Shown: piece after piece, positions 14,301 to 27,046 of the stretch
Numbering within the stretch: the stretch's first letter is position 1
Layout of the letters: every line of letters starts with the position of its first letter
Source: Lineus longissimus
Taxonomy: Eukaryota > Nemertea > Pilidiophora > Heteronemertea > Lineidae
Length of the DNA: 64,000 nt
Assembly (NCBI RefSeq): GCF_910592395.1
Contig: NC_088308.1
Location: forward strand, 26,055,501 to 26,119,500
Reading direction: 5' to 3'
Translations under genes and position numbers: made by a program
Notes under the pieces: generated by a model
Told to the model about the DNA's origin: nothing
What the model saw: the letters and a program-made list of their open reading frames with translations, nothing else
Database searches by the model: none

Positions 14301-15992
14301 CGTGCAAGTGATCATCACCATCAATGATTCTAACTTGTAAAACACTTTGAGTTAGCTTTGTAATCGTAATGATAGCCCAGCAAACAAGTTCAGTTAGATA
14401 GCCAAGATAGCATCTGAAGTTGACAGATGTAGACTAGGTGTTTTCAGACACTGACAGTGGTGTCCTCATTCTATGGTTCTTTACTCCAACACTATGATAA
14501 CACTGTTCCACAGACGGGTCTTGGCGATTCTACTAATATAGAAATTAAAATGAAACTCATGTGACAGAACTGAACTCAAGAGCAGACAACAAGTCTAACC
14601 ATTGTATGTGGAAATTAAAACGGTAAAAGCTACAGTATTGAAATAGTCTACCATGCCATACAACCAACATCAGCTAAAACAGCTAACATCTCACACCCAT
14701 ACTACTATTTATCCTACTAGAGCTAACACCCACTGATCATGTAAGTTTGCAACAAATATTTACCTGGTAGTCTGAAATACTGTGTTGCCCAAAGTTGTCT
14801 CCACATGCATAATTTGCCAACCAATGCATTTATTTGAGCTGTGCATCACATCAAAGCAAGCCCACCCTTTCTGAATCTGGCCATGAATATTTGACTGATA
14901 AAGCCTAATCATTTCAACCACAACGTGTTTCATAAGGTAATGTAGAATACTAGTTGATCCGCAATCAACAGCCATTGCCATACAGGATCAGAATACAGCC
15001 TTCATGAATTGACACACTGTGGTGACAAAATAAGACTTTGATGGAAGAATTAACCAGAAATTAATCAGAAAGTAGAGATTATTCCATTAAAAAAGATATG
15101 ATTTACAAATGAAAATAAGTATTCTACTTGATACACAAGATGTCCAGTCAAAATGATGCACCTAACACATTGATAAGCATACACGTAATCACAATAAACT
15201 GACCTGCAACACCCAAATTGATTTATATACTAAATGTTCAAGTAGGTACTCTCAGATGCCCCAACAAAAAAGTGTACGTTTATATGCAGTGAACAGAGAG
15301 AGCCACAGAAAAGTCATATATCTGGAACAAACTACATGTACATAAAATCCAGATTTAAACCTGATCATTAGGGTCGTTTTAGAAAAACAGCAGCTCCCCA
15401 AAAGTTTTGATCTAATGCAAGCCAACCTTAACAATCATTGTAGTAACATAATATTTACCCAAGCAAGCAGATCAACATTGTGAGCCATAAATAAGATATC
15501 TTGCAACTAAAGTGTTACTCAATAATTTTCAAGCTTTTAAGCAGCATTAAGGCAGTACATGTCGCTTGATTCATTTACACTTACAATGGTTTGATTTCTT
15601 CCTCAATACTGTTTGTGATTGATAATCTGTCCAAAAATAAGTCCATCAGATTTCACTTTCACCTGTATTGGCTGAAATACTCACTTTTTGCAGCACATCA
15701 GCAAAAATTACAGGTTTGCAATATTCCGCGAAGGTTGAAGCTTTGTTGTTTTCAACAGAATATGACCATATGGTTTCTTTAAGTACAACATGGTTAAGCC
15801 AATGATTTTGTTAATGATGACTGAAAGCTATCCTAGCGATGTTGAGCATGCACCATCAAAGCGGGTTAGACCCTGAGCAGCAGGAACAGATGGTGTACCA
15901 GCTCTTGCACACAACCAATGGATATTCCTGTTGGATGCACAGTGCTGCCACCTCACAGATGCACAGTAAGTGAGAGACGAGTCCACATACTC
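11370..15992 (-). other. CCDC6: Presumptive long 3' UTR of CCDC6
   Basis: This 4.6 kb of AT-rich sequence downstream of the CCDC6 stop has no recognisable gene, no conserved protein and no splice-linked coding exon on either strand. A minus-strand AATAAA lies at 11382-11387, just before the satellite. Vertebrate CCDC6 also has a multi-kilobase 3' UTR. Treating the whole stretch as UTR is an inference. A C12 tract at 11979-11990 is the only simple repeat seen. Confidence 0.4.
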
Positions 15993-18900
15993 TTAAGTTT
16001 TCATCTGTCTATCTCCGGGTGCAGCTGGTTTCACAAACTTTTCTGGGGGCCCAGACATGGCAGCCCTTGGCCTCTGCAATATGTAAAGGAGATGGAAGGT
16101 TTATAACACATATCTTTTATGTATCGAAAAGATCATTTATTTATGTGAATCGAGTTTACAGTAAGTGTTCTTCAAGACACAACAAAGATGAACGGTGAAT
16201 CTGCACCCATCTAAAACATGTACTTAGGTTGTATCCCTATGACGTTATGTATCCCCTGCTTGGTTGTTCGTCACTGAAACAAAGCCCTTTCTTTCTATTC
16301 GTTTGCAAATACAGGACAGGACCTTCTGTAACAAAAAGATCCAAAACCTGTGAAAATACCACTACCAGTCCCAGGAAACTAAATCTACTTACATTAACTG
16401 TGTGTGGGCCAGGCATGTTGCCTGTGTTCATGCTTGAGTGCACTGGTGGACTCGAACTTGGTAAGAACTGGGAAGGAGGTGGGTGGTAGACGGTCTGACC
16501 ACAACAAGTACATCTTACAGGACTGGGAGGGCTGAATGCTGAACCATAGTTGAGACCTAACAACAGAATGATGAAGTGGGTAAAGGACATCAGGCCAGTA
16601 GCTTCTTTCATGTAAAATTGAAGATAAAACCCAGAAAATGCTGCAACTCTATTTTACCTTTTTAACAATGAGGGTGTAATCGTTAGCCTTTATGATAAAA
16701 GCCCACAAAAAGATATCAGACAGAATACTACTCCAGGGGCTGGGAAAACTATTGCTTACCTGGTGATAGAGGTCGTGCTGGGCCAGCAGTTGGTGTTTGA
16801 TAAGGGATAGGACTGGAGACAGTTCGTGGACGGACCACATTACTTTGGGTGGAGGTGTCCTTCGTCATCTCGTTGAAGTGTCTGTGGAATGAGAGGTTAT
16901 ATTCAGTGTTATCATTCAGGACGTTACAATTTAGCTATGTACTTTGTAACAGTTTGTCCAAGAAAATCACCTCATTCCAACGACTGGAGAAAGGCTCCAA
17001 GTCTTAACGTTCATTCAACACAGTAATTACTCAACCGGTGTCTAATGAGTTTTAGCTCACCTCTCATCATCCATCTCGAGACTGGACTCGGACTCTGAGA
17101 GATGACGACAGAGAGCTTCACGTCTATCAATCTCCATCTGTAGCTTCCTCTGTAGTCGCATGTTCTCTTCACGAATGTGTCTCTCCTCTTGCATCAAGTT
17201 GGCCATCTTCTCAGCATCTATGAAGAGCAGCAGTGAGAGTTACACTTTCAAAGAGGACAAAAATGATACAGACAACAAATTTTACTCAACATCTCATACA
17301 TGATGGGTATGAACAAGGCCGACAGCCAAAGCCTAAATCTGGGCCAGGGGCCATATGATACATAATTTTCAGCAAGTCACTTCAGCAAGGTATTCAGAGG
17401 CCAAGTCATTGGTGGGCATGGGCCTGCAAGGAGCAACCTTCAGTGGCAGCATTAGAAATATACTTACTTTCCATCTGGGCTGAAGATAACTGATGTTTCA
17501 GTTGAGACACCTCCGCTCTCAGGTTTTGAATGTGGGCTGTCAGGTTATCAGCCCGGTCCCCATTGTTGATTTCTCTGGGGGAAGGTGGAGAAGATACGGG
17601 TTGGTCTAGCTTCTCTTGCAGCATTCTGGAAGTAAAAGCAACCAAGGTCTTATTAAAGAGGGAAACGAAATACCACAGACTCAAATGAAGTTAAAAGAGT
17701 ATGAGCTAACGTCAGCAATGTACGAAATGTACACTACTATGAATATGAGGGCTATGTCAGCCAGCACCATACTTATCTGGTGAGCAAGGCAAAACGGCAA
17801 CACAAGGAATGCTGCTTACCTCTTTTCAGCCTCCAGCTTTTCCATCTTTTTCCAAAGTCTATTGACCAGTGCCTCTTGTTCTTGTTCGAGAGCATTTTCC
17901 AACTCGACCTTTTCCCGTCTCAACTGAAACAAAGGGAGTTTGATTATTTAGACCTTCTGGAGTAGGTGGATGCACTGATATTGACTGAACCTACATTCAC
18001 TTTCTACCATTACGTCATCCACGGAGAGATTATGTTCAAGTGTTCAATAGATCAACTGCCCTCCTTAGAAGAATATGGTCAAGCTACATGTGTGCGATAC
18101 ATGTTTTACTCAAAATGCAGAATCCCTTTTCAGTTGGTCGTAAACTCGGGAGATAGGAGATTTATTGGCTTGTACCCCTTCTCAACCCATGAATCATGGT
18201 TGAAATTTTCTGACCAACAGGGTTAATGGCTTATAGATCAACTATTGACAATGACCTTGAGGCCTTCTATAGACTTCAAACCAATATGTTGACTAAATAG
18301 GCTAAGTCTAGATGTCTTTGGCTTCAAGCCCTGTTGACAGTGATTACACAAAACCAAGTTGGGAAATTGATAAACATATAGAAGGAAATTAGGTCATTTA
18401 GTAAATGGTATTTGAAGAATACCATAAGCCTATTGATAATGATATCAATAAATATTAAAGAATGAGTTCATGATTAATTGAACTGAAGCCAGACTTCATG
18501 ATCAAAACACACAGTGACGAATTTGTAAACACTGTCACTGAATTACACTCCAACTGCCTTACCTTACAATCATGATAAACACGACAAAAAGCTTTCACAA
18601 ACCTGTTCAAGAGTCGACTGTTTCGACATGATTTCTGCCTCCAGTTTCTCAATTTTCCTCATCAACTTGTTAATTTGGTACTCCTGCTCCTTCTCCAGAC
18701 TCTGTTCTAGCTCCACCTTCTCTTGCCGGAGCTGGAAGAACAAGAAAGCACAGCAATTGGAAGCACATGTAATCCACCAAATGAGGTGGCTGTGTCAACT
18801 AATTGTTTACTATTGAACTCGGTGTTAGATAGAGAAGCGTCACTGTCTTAGACTAGAGACCATAACAATGACATCAAAGTATAAAAAATCTCAGGGCGAC

Positions 18901-19851
18901 TATCAGTATCATTGGATTTTATTAATCTGCTTCAAAAACAAACCTTTTAGGGAAGATGATGAGTACATGTAACACTAAACAGACAATTTACCTGCGACAA
19001 CTTTCTTGAGAGATCATTCGTGAGATATTCTTCTTCTTGTTCGTAATTCATAGCAAGTGTCTCCTTCTCCTTCTTGAGTTTGTGGATCTTCTTTAGCAGT
19101 GTGTTACTGATGAACTCTTCCTCTTGTTCAGCTCGTGCTTGCTGGAACAAAAAGAGATATGACATCAGAGAATGGTGGGAAAATGAGAACTGAAGCTTGG
19201 GAATAGGCGGGATGGCTGGTACAGCAGTCAGTGGGCGTTGGTTGCTCACTGAATGCCAGCTCCAAACAAAAGAACACTACATGAATTCAATAAAAGAGCG
19301 GTGATATTACGCACAATGTTTCAATGGTAACAACAACGACATCGGACATGGCAATAAAAAGGGGTATTGAATTTGTGACATTTGCAAGCATTTTTTGATA
19401 CTAATAATAATAAACGGTTAAAGAATAGTAAATCAGACAGAATAGAATAATACAAGTACATGGCATACTGGAGCCGAAAGAGGCAGTAGGCCAACTACAA
19501 ATACATGCGTTGCAATGACAATATTCATAATTTTATGTACAATGTATTATTGTAAACAATGTAGCGTGTTAGTCATGCAGTTATGTGTTTGCTGTTTGTG
19601 TACATTTTGTACACATTCGTAGTGCTTACAATGGTGACACTAGCCCGCCGCAGCTCACGATTCTCTTCTTGCAAAGCCTTGCATTTCATCTTAAATGTCT
19701 CCAATTCCATTTTAAGAACTCTGTTCTCCTGCTGTAATGACTCAACTCGCTTCTGGAGGGCATCAACATCCCCAGCAGTGGGGAGTTTGAGCACAGGACC
19801 TCCATCAATAGAGCTAGTGTCACTCTCAAATTCGCTCGTGCTGTCCGCCAT
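15993..19851 (-). CDS. CCDC6: Coiled-coil domain-containing protein 6
   Basis: Coiled-coil phosphoprotein. The human orthologue is linked to DNA-damage checkpoint control and is a fusion partner of RET. Nine coding exons: 19630-19851, 18992-19141, 18603-18731, 17820-17923, 17468-17625, 17061-17217, 16760-16881, 16393-16556 and 15993-16073, for 428 aa. Near-identical blocks to the vertebrate protein include [40 protein letters not shown] across the first splice junction, [27 protein letters not shown] and [11 protein letters not shown]. The first two thirds are continuous coiled coil; the C-terminus is Pro/Ser rich. Exon 8 encodes an unusual cysteine cluster, RCTCCGQ. The C-terminal tail is shorter than in human, and the final exon ([16 protein letters not shown]...) resembles the SPDKFKRP region. 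The acceptor of the last exon (tattgcag) and the stop TAA at 15993-15995 are clear. Confidence 0.95.
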
Positions 19852-21087
19852 ATTGCAGAAAGTTTCGACCCAAGTAGAGAACCGAGTGGGTTCGGAGTCT
19901 ATGTGGGCGAGATCGACTTGAATTGCACTTGTTTTCGTCGTTGAGATTGATCAGATTCATTCCGGCTTTTTTACTTTCCAGCTGTCTGCTAGCCCTTGCA
20001 AAGAAACACAACAAAAATATAAAAAATAAGGAAATACATTGTTGCAATGTTATCATTGCCGTTCGACGCTTACCAGAGAGCATTTAAATGATACTACAGG
20101 TGTGCTAACCTTGTGAATTACACATATCGACGCTTACTTCGCATCCTTGGTAGGTCAAAGAAGAACCTCAACTACTAGAGGCTCATATACCCAGCACTCG
20201 GCTGCACATTGGCTACACTCCGGATGCAGTGGACTGGCCTCGTCCTGTCACTCGGAAAGAAAGACGTTCAGGAGGATGACGAAATGGCATAGGAGTTTAC
20301 TCATTCATGCTAAAAGTCATATGTTTAGAAGAGTATTTGCCATTAAATTGCCATTCATCTTGACCTCCAAGCGTTTTGCCATTTCTACGAATCATCTTGA
20401 CCCCCCCCCCCCCCGTACAATTACATTGCATGCTGGAGGGGCCTATCTATTGCATCACCGTGAAAAATGATAACAAATCTGTCGACTTATTCAAAAGTAG
20501 GTTGTGACCCACATCCCATCAATTCAGGATGTAAACTTCTGATATGAATTCACATGATATTTATCCATGCAGTATATTTTGTTTTCAACCATGAGGCCGC
20601 ATTCATCATGTCCTCGATTGTAAGAGAATCGTCTGGAAAGTAACTAAGAACTATACGGTAAGATGAAGGCCGCATCCCAATTTCAGACAGCGACGATGTC
20701 GTCTTATGTTGTTCTACATCTGATCTGCATCGATCGAAACTCCGCTGAAGCTCCGGCACGAGGAGATTTAGAACAGACGTACGCATCGTATTCTACGGAC
20801 CCCGGTTTCAGATCCCCCCCCCCCCCCCCGACCGGACGGCCCTAAGTATATTTGGCCAATCAAAGTCAATAGAAGGATCTATAAGTGTCTTTGCCAAACG
20901 TGAGGAAATAACATGCCATGTATTTCACCAACTGTAAAATCGTAGGGGCCGTTGCGGCTGCCGATGACAGTAATATTTTCATCATGCATTATTGTATCAT
21001 ATCCCTGGCTCAGGTGGTACATTGCGACGGCTCCTGGCTGAGTGTGCAGTAGCTTTCTGTTATTTTTTTTTCATTCAATTTCTGCAG
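19852..21087. promoter_or_regulatory. Divergent region between CCDC6 and PTR-A
   Basis: About 1.2 kb lie between the CCDC6 start (19851) and the PTR-A start (21088). No gene is seen. Homopolymer C runs occur at 20401-20414 (14 C) and 20814-20829 (16 C). A 3' splice site (tctgcag) abuts the PTR-A ATG, so a non-coding first exon of PTR-A probably lies in this interval. Confidence 0.5.
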
Positions 21088-24000
21088 ATGGAAATGGAAC
21101 CAAGACGGTCGTCCTGCCAAGCTATTCTGGGAAAGAATCCCAGGGCCAACACTGCTGTCATGATTGTCATGCTGTATGAAGTGATCAACGGTTTCGCCTT
21201 TTCCTCTCTTGCGGCCGATGTTGTCCCTTACGCCACCGACCATCTAGGCCTGGACTCCTCAACCACACTCATCATCAGTCTAGTCTTCTCGGGTACGTAA
21301 GATCGCAGAGCAAAAGAGGAACAGTCTTGAACCTCTTGTCTCCTGCAAATGTTTGAGACAATAAAATCTGTTCCTGGTACTCATCCTCGTATAACCAGAG
21401 GTTTTAAATACATTCCGCCGCTCGATATTTCCAAATTACTGCATATGATGTTATCAAGAGCTCCTGGAGTAAAACTGGTTTATTTAGCAGGTTTCAAGTA
21501 GGGCGTCTTCTTTGTCCTTCTTTGACCTTGTGATCAGTGGTGATTTGAGGGAAGCGGTCAATCTGTTAATTCAGTCCGTATGTTCAAAAGGATGTCAGTA
21601 GACTTTTGGGTGAGTTTATTTCGTTGTTATCCTGATCACCTCTTCGGCAAACCAACAGCATCCGCAGTGCAAAATGATGTCGCACCATCAGCATTGCCAT
21701 TCAATTGATAAGCTGACGAAAAGACAATACGACTGGAATTTATGGTTTATTCACTCTATCTTTTGTCTTCCAGGTGTTGGCTACACAATGCCCATTGTCG
21801 GAGGTCTTGTTGGTGACATCAAACTGACCCGATACTGGACAATATTTGCTGGAAACTCTCTTTATTTAGCAGGTATGGTGATATTACACTCCCGAGGCAG
21901 CGGAAAATGTCAAAGGAGGGTTCCGACGACTGGTATAGCAAAAATATGGGCTTGGTGAGGGTTTGGATGGTGATGACATGCATCATTGCTTGGGTACTAA
22001 CCATGCTAACACGTTCTATTCAAATTAATCATACGTACAGCGCTTTTAAAACGGCAGGCCGAATGACCTGTCATAATATATTTCCGTCGCGTGAGTCCTA
22101 TATTATTGAGCGTCGTCGGGAGCGGGAGTGCAATTAGGCTCTTGACCGTCTCCTTAATCCCCCTCTTTGCTTTTTTCCTCTCGTGACAGGTATGGTATTC
22201 TTGATGGTCATCACAGGCGTCACACAAGGAAAGGTGTTCCTTCAGGTGAGTTATAAGAGGGGTTCAGATATCGTCACAACTTAGGAAACGTCAAAGTTAT
22301 CTGGGCTGATGTGATTGGCTTCACGAACCAATACATCCTGAGAAAATCAGGGGTTCATGTTCGCTTCTCCGGTCCTGCACACAAGCGACGTGCGATAATC
22401 CTGTCTCTGGGTCTTGCTGATATAAAATATTTTCACGTGCCTCTTGTCATCGCAGGATGAAGCCAAGATAATCCTGTATTTGATTGGTCTGGTGCTGGTT
22501 GCAGTAGGCCAGGGGTTTATCACGGTTCAGATATTACCACTGGGAGCAGAACAAATCGCAGATAGAGGAGTCGCCACCATACAGACATATTACAGATGGT
22601 AAGGGATTGAAGTTCATTAAGAGTTTATCGGGTCTCACTTCAGGCCGTGCTATAGCTTACTATCGGATTGACGTCTCCATATTTATTCCGTCTTCATGAG
22701 AAGTCTGTAGAAAGACGAACGACGGAAGATGCAGTATTCCAGGTAACCTGATGAACAGCCTGGTAAAACCACGCGCCTCCCTGCAACTCTTGTGCGATAT
22801 TTGGGTGGTCGATCAGGTTATTTTTACACTCCGGACGCAGTGGATCAGCCTCCTCCAATATGATGACGAATGGACTGCCTCGGGAAAATTCGTTAACTTG
22901 GTTATAATTGGAAGTGTTTGTCTTATAGGTGTACGTTTTCATTCAACCTTGGCAAGTTGTTAGCCTACCTCCCACTTCCGTTCATACTACAAAAGGCCAA
23001 CGAAGAGGACACCTGGGCACCGTGCACTCTACAGCTCGGAGCCATGTGCCTGGCGACATGCATCTTCATTGTGGGCAAGAGATGGTACATGTTGAAACCA
23101 GCAGAGGGTAGGTGTAATCAGCAAATGTAGCAGTGATATTATCAAATGAACGACCAACGCAGAAGTAAAGTGGAAGTACGCAAATTGAAATTCCACGAGC
23201 GAATCGACGTTCGTATATTTTCTTCTGCGGTGGTCCTTGACCAGCTGATTGCTCGAACATTCTTTTAATTGTTGTCAATTCGACCAGGAGCCGTCCCAAC
23301 TTCCTGGACTTGAACGACAGATATGACCAGAATTGATTTGGCTACACCCTCTATAAGGCACAGACCTCTGCATGTCGCGTAAGTTACACAGGGAGACTAT
23401 TATTTTGGATTACCATGAGTAGCGGTCGCGGTCTGTTAGACCCCATGCAACAGACACGTGTACTTATATATATTGTTACCCCTTTTCCTTGTAATCTAAA
23501 GGCGCCCAAAATTTCAAGCTCATCCTCGTGGCCATAAAGCAGTGTGCTCTGCTGCGTCCACGGATGTCCCGGCCTACCGATGATGCCGACAGAAGGGATT
23601 GGGAGAGGTGGTACGCGGCTTACATGATCAGACCCATCATCTTCATCACCGCTATATTCTCTATTGGCGGAGTGTACGAGGCAATTTATTTTCAAGTGAG
23701 TGATACTTGGTAGCTCATTAAAAAACAATATACATGTAAATGATTTTACAGAACGAATAAGGGCGGACCAAGATTTGATCCCTGTCAAATCCTTCGAACG
23801 TTCAGGTCATGTTCTCGAATCGTATACATACATCGATTTCATATTCTGTAGCCTAGGCATCACATAGTCAATAGTTATTCGGATTTGGTCAAAGCTCTTT
23901 CATCAGTCGCCAAGGTTCTCTAACGCAGCATAAAAGTGTTCTTACTTTGCAGATGTTTGCAACATACCCAATCCAAGCACAAAATCTGACTGATTTGGGG

Positions 24001-25754
24001 GTCCAACTTCCTGCTAACTTCATGACTAGTTTGGACCCTCTGCCCGTCATGGTGATTGTCCCCGCCATTGAGATCTATTTCTACTGCGCAAAAAGAGCTA
24101 ATCGTCGACATATCGAAATAAACCCGTTAAAAAGAATAGGTAAGGCGACTTGTTATGTCCTTCATTGGCACAGCCACGAATTTTGACAGTGTCTTTCATT
24201 GACACTGTGCACTTTGTGACAAATAGTGACACGCCTTTCATTGGCACAATCACGAAATGCGACTGTCCTTCATTGGCACAGCCACGAATTGTGACAGTGT
24301 CTTTCATTGGCACTGTGCACTTTGTGACAAATAGTGACACGTCTTTCATTGGCACAATCACGAAATGCGACGTGTCTTTTATTCGCCCAGTAACAACTTG
24401 TCGTCTTTCATAGCCAACCAAATGACGAATTTTGACATGTCTTTCATTAGAAACGCGAATGGTACGTCTTGGTTTCACATTGCCTTGGCGCCAATTCTAC
24501 TAGTTAAAGGGACAATATAGGCAGCAGCTAGGCAGGCAAGATAAAGTTACACGAAGTCGCCAATAGGGGCCTCTAACATCTCACAGTACATCTAAATGAT
24601 TCATGCTTGTACGAGGAATACATTTAGTGCTGAATCTGACATGACCCAGGGCCCTTACGGTTTATATATGACACCTGAATATGGCCAAATTAGCCTCTCT
24701 GCTCCTGCCTATAGTCCCCCTTTAAAGTGCAAAAGGGGAATTGATATTTTAATCAAAATGGAATTCGTTCACGAAGATATACATGACCAGAATAACCCTT
24801 TTTCATCTTACATTTTCAGGGTTTGGTCTTCTCTGTGCTGCTGTCTCTGCCCTTGCTGCTGGAATCATCTCCACGTGTGTGCGTCTCCTTCCCGTCACAG
24901 CCAGCATCCCCATCTATTGGCAGGTACCTCAGTATATCATTCTGGGGTTCTCTGAGGTTATCTACTTCGCATCAGGTACGATTATACAAAGTCGAGGCAT
25001 TCAAAGTTTTCACCAATGTCATGTTCGAATTCCCTATCATGGCAATGGTAATTTGACAACCGGTCGGTGCACACCATGACAATGTGTCCAGTATGTCATT
25101 TGCCTGATTCGACACTTCTCATTTGTCTTAACGTATTTTCAGGTTTCGAATTCTCCTTCACTCACGCGCCAAGAGGTCTTGCCGGTTTCACCACGGGGAT
25201 GTTCCTAGGAGTGGGCTCTTTCTTCGGCTTCATCCTTTATTTGGCATTCATACCACTTGGAACTGCTTGTAGGTATCAAATAACGTGGCACACGTTTGTA
25301 TTTGGAAACATCGATGCTGTCCGTTTGCATTTCATTTTAAGACTAAAAGCCCACCAGCCCTGACAAAATTCAGGATGTCGCGCTCTGTCCTCGGGAGTTT
25401 CCGAGTCCAAGTCTCATCATGACGAAAGTCACACAAAGACCACTGAAAAGGCGTCTGTCTTTATCATTTGATGGGGACAAATTTCGCCGGTGCTTTATTC
25501 TTGATGATAGATTTACGTCTGATACATCTCCTTTTTCAGCTGTGTCTCAGTATCAAGCCCATAACAACACGTTGGAAGCCCTTTTCTACACTCTCGGTGG
25601 TCTCATGGTGCTCTTCCTCGGACCGTACATTCTTCTAGTCAAAAGATACACCGTATCTCTCGCACAGGTGCCAAAGGAACCAAAATGGAAAAACTTGCCT
25701 TCAATCACGAGAGACTTCAGAGATTCCTTAGTGTCAATAGATAGTGATACTTAG
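21088..25754 (+). CDS. PTR/POT (SLC15-like) peptide-transporter family protein, PTR-A
   Basis: Predicted major-facilitator membrane protein of the proton-coupled oligopeptide transporter family. Ten coding exons: 21088-21292, 21774-21872, 22190-22245, 22456-22598, 22929-23107, 23502-23695, 23953-24139, 24820-24975, 25143-25268 and 25540-25754, for 519 aa. Family marks are GGLVGDIKLTRYWTI (the GGxxxDxxxGRYxTI region), AVGQGFITVQILPLGAEQI in TM4, IVGKRWYMLKPAEG, and VPQYIILGFSEV near TM10. Key differences: the TM1 ExxER motif reads E31-V-I-N34-G35, and the basic residue usual in TM4 is Thr, so proton coupling may be lost (inference). The start follows a 3' splice site directly. The gene has the same exon plan as PTR-B and PTR-C but lies inverted to them. 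The substrate is unknown. It could be SLC15A4/A5-like, but no one-to-one orthology is claimed. Confidence 0.85.
24161..24376. repeat. Two tandem 108-bp copies in a PTR-A intron
   Basis: Copies at 24161-24268 and 24269-24376 differ at only a few positions and have equal length. Each contains the shorter word CTTTCATTGGCAC more than once, so the dimer arose from a smaller unit. It lies in the intron after exon 7. Open frames read through it are artefacts. Confidence 0.85.
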
Positions 25755-26218
25755 GCTATGAGAAAATAAAAACAACTAGGAAACTTTGTTGAAAAAATTG
25801 TTGAGTTGTTCATACATACATGTATATACTGGACGATATTAATTTTATAATTGGTGCTTCACGCAGTTGCCTCATTTTTGGCACTTTCTTAGAGTTTCAG
25901 AGCTCTATTCAAGTGCTAATGATTGGCCTTTGTGGTATGGATAATCCCTTTGTATCTAAGAGTTTATTGCTGTCGTCTTGACTCCATGAAATATATAGCA
26001 ATACCTGTATTTTCAACAATTAATAAAATTAAAGCCGCTATTTTGTACACTTTGTTTTCTTCGTTCATTACCATTATCTGCTCTACGAAGACAGTTCTTT
26101 TCTTTACCTTCGAACATTATAACAACGTGCCTCACTTATATGTGTTGTCTTTTTCCCATGCATTGCCATTTTCTCGTGCAATGAAGTATGAGATGCTGAT
26201 GTGTTCAAGCTGTTATAT
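25755..26218. other. Downstream region of PTR-A
   Basis: A poly(A) signal AATAAA at 25765-25770 lies only 11 bases after the PTR-A stop. A second possible one is at about 26018-26026. Otherwise this is AT-rich sequence with nothing recognisable before the satellite begins. Confidence 0.45.
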
Positions 26219-26710
26219 TTGTCAACACGGTGGAGCAGCAAGGACTGATTTGGCCTGGCTGTGGCTGTCTCATCTCTCTCATCATGTTGTCAACACGGTG
26301 GAGCAGCCAGGACTGATTGTGACCGTCTCATCTCTATGTTGGCAACACGGTGGAGCAGAAAGGGCTGATTCGGCCTGGCTCTGTCTCATCTCTCTCATCA
26401 TGTTGGCAACACGGTGGATGAACAGATTCGGCCTGGCTGTGACTGTCTCATCTCTCTCTCATCATGTTGGCAACACGGTGGAGCAGCATGAACAGATTAG
26501 GCCTGGCTGTGACTGTCTCATCTCTCTCTCAGCATGTTGGCAACACGGTGGAGCAGCATGAACAGATTCGGCCTGGCTGTGACTGTCTCATCTCTCTCTC
26601 AGCATGTTGGCAACACGGTGGAGCAGCACGAACAGATTCGGCCTGGCTGTGACTGTACGTCTCATCTCTCTCTCAGCATGTTGGCAACCCGCGGTGGAGC
26701 AGCCAGGACT
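26219..26710. repeat. 70-bp satellite array (locus 2), about seven copies
   Basis: Regular copies begin GCAACACGGTGGAGCAGC and end CATCTCTCTCTCAGCATGTTG. The central units (26468-26677) are exactly 70 bp and nearly identical; the outer ones are shortened or diverged. The core TGTGACTGTCTCATCTCTCT and the GTTGGCAA word are shared with the array at 9090-11150, so both belong to one family. The unit is open in all three forward frames, which explains the overlapping ORFs here. Confidence 0.92.
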
Positions 26711-27046
26711 TTCTCTCATGCAGAACGTGCCACTAAAAAGACATCTACACGTGTTTTTATATAATTTTACCTCTCGGAATTCCATTGATGATGTCATAAC
26801 GTCATAATGGTGTTCCCGAAGCTATTTATAGATTATTAACCAGCCGCCACGACACATCCTTGAAGCACTCTTGATCCAGACTCGCCCCTGCAACCTTGGA
26901 TCTAGGAGTATTGGATTTCTATGTTTTATACTTTGTGCACGTTAATTGACTGGTACTGGAGGCGTGATTGGTACAATACCAGCTGGCAACCTGCTTTCTC
27001 TTTTTCAAACGTTTTATATACCTGATTTATACTTGCAGTCATCAAA
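26711..27046 (+). promoter_or_regulatory. Upstream region of the membrane protein gene
   Basis: A short spacer between the satellite and the next start codon. A 3' splice site (acttgcag) at about 27031-27038 lies eight bases before the ATG, suggesting a non-coding first exon upstream. No core promoter element is recognised. Confidence 0.35.

Noticed and set aside
20992-21300. Longer PTR-A N-terminus from an upstream ATG
   Set aside because: It reads through a polypyrimidine tract and acceptor (tctgcag) that match the position of the acceptors in PTR-B and PTR-C.
24098-24478. 126-aa repetitive minus-strand ORF
   Set aside because: It reads through the 108-bp intronic repeat on the strand opposite PTR-A.
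26464-26807. Overlapping repetitive ORFs in three frames
   Set aside because: They come from the 70-bp satellite, whose unit is not a multiple of three and happens to lack stops.
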